From JBGFRR01 sp041695045 (GTDB lineage Bacteria > Bacteroidota > Ignavibacteria > UBA10030): DNA of 23,040 nucleotides. The number at the start of each line of letters is the position of its first letter. Within the stretch, counting starts at the first letter, position 1. Shown here in pieces: positions 22,960 to 23,040 of the stretch. Location of the stretch: positions 1 to 23,040 of the forward strand of contig JBGFRR010000116.1 in the NCBI GenBank assembly GCA_041695045.1. Reading direction: 5' to 3'. Both the position numbers and the translations under genes were made by a program. The notes beneath the pieces are model-generated. The model was not told the origin of the DNA, did not search any database, and saw only the letters and a program-made list of their open reading frames with translations.

Positions 22960-23040
22960 CCTCAACCAATCTACCTGCCTTAGGGGAACACACCAATGCT
23001 TGTTTATTCATGTCCTTCAGTGACGATACGTGTTGCTCGA

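Larger units (their letters stand above)
22441..23040. other. 600-base non-coding stretch, G-run-rich, right end of window
   Basis: No open frame here has codon use or motifs like the neighbouring genes. It holds a small stem GAATAG/CTATTC just past the stop (22439-22452), a T8 run near 22631, several runs of 5-6 G or C between 22650 and 22820, a 26-nt inverted-repeat pair (22536 and 22892) and a promoter near 22931. Nothing resembling tRNA or rRNA was seen. A structured RNA in 22640-22830 is possible but I could not fold a convincing one. Confidence 0.5.

Overview
The window is a gene-dense bacterial chromosomal segment. Nearly all genes lie on the + strand in tightly packed, often overlapping operons. 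The gene content fits a heterotroph that oxidises organic or branched acyl-CoA compounds: guaB, purD, a MeaB-type GTPase, an acyl-CoA dehydrogenase, an acyl-CoA carboxylase beta subunit and an NtrC-type regulator. A lineage near Bacteroidota/Chlorobiota/Ignavibacteriota is my best guess, but it is weak and rests on gene style and short palindromic repeats, not on a marker gene.

Layout. Positions 1-340 hold a dispersed-repeat end and a decayed hicA toxin gene. Positions 341-5490 are a housekeeping run: guaB, an M24 aminopeptidase, a GT4-like glycosyltransferase and purD, the last three joined by ATGA overlaps. Positions 5491-12276 are an A+T-richer accessory island between purD and an NAD-dependent sugar epimerase gene. 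It holds two unrelated type II restriction-modification (RM) modules (RM1 6116-8124, RM2 10022-12392), a decayed IS1182-like element, and several truncated copies of the flanking genes. From 12277 the chromosomal backbone resumes: full-length epimerase, meaB, acyl-CoA dehydrogenase, a membrane spermidine-synthase-like/TPR fusion, acyl-CoA carboxylase beta, a secreted unknown protein, a MITE-like inverted repeat and a sigma-54 activator. The last 600 bases are non-coding, with a 26-nt inverted-repeat pair and a promoter pointing out of the window.

Main result. The island reads as two nested insertions of RM modules into the 5' end of the same epimerase gene, each with a long target duplication that regenerates an intact epimerase downstream. 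RM2 duplicated about 96 bp of the gene. RM1 later duplicated a segment running from the last codons of purD, through RM2, to epimerase nt 276. The left copy of RM2 was then mostly deleted, leaving only the last 86 bp of its endonuclease gene. RM1 is also bracketed by a perfect 19-bp inverted repeat. RM1 pairs a YhdJ-like adenine methyltransferase (predicted site ATGCAT) with a PD-(D/E)xK-like endonuclease. RM2 pairs a TSPPY (probable N4-cytosine) methyltransferase with an EcoRII-C-like endonuclease that has lost its native stop and runs into the epimerase gene.

All functional names come from motifs and remembered family resemblance; no searches were run.
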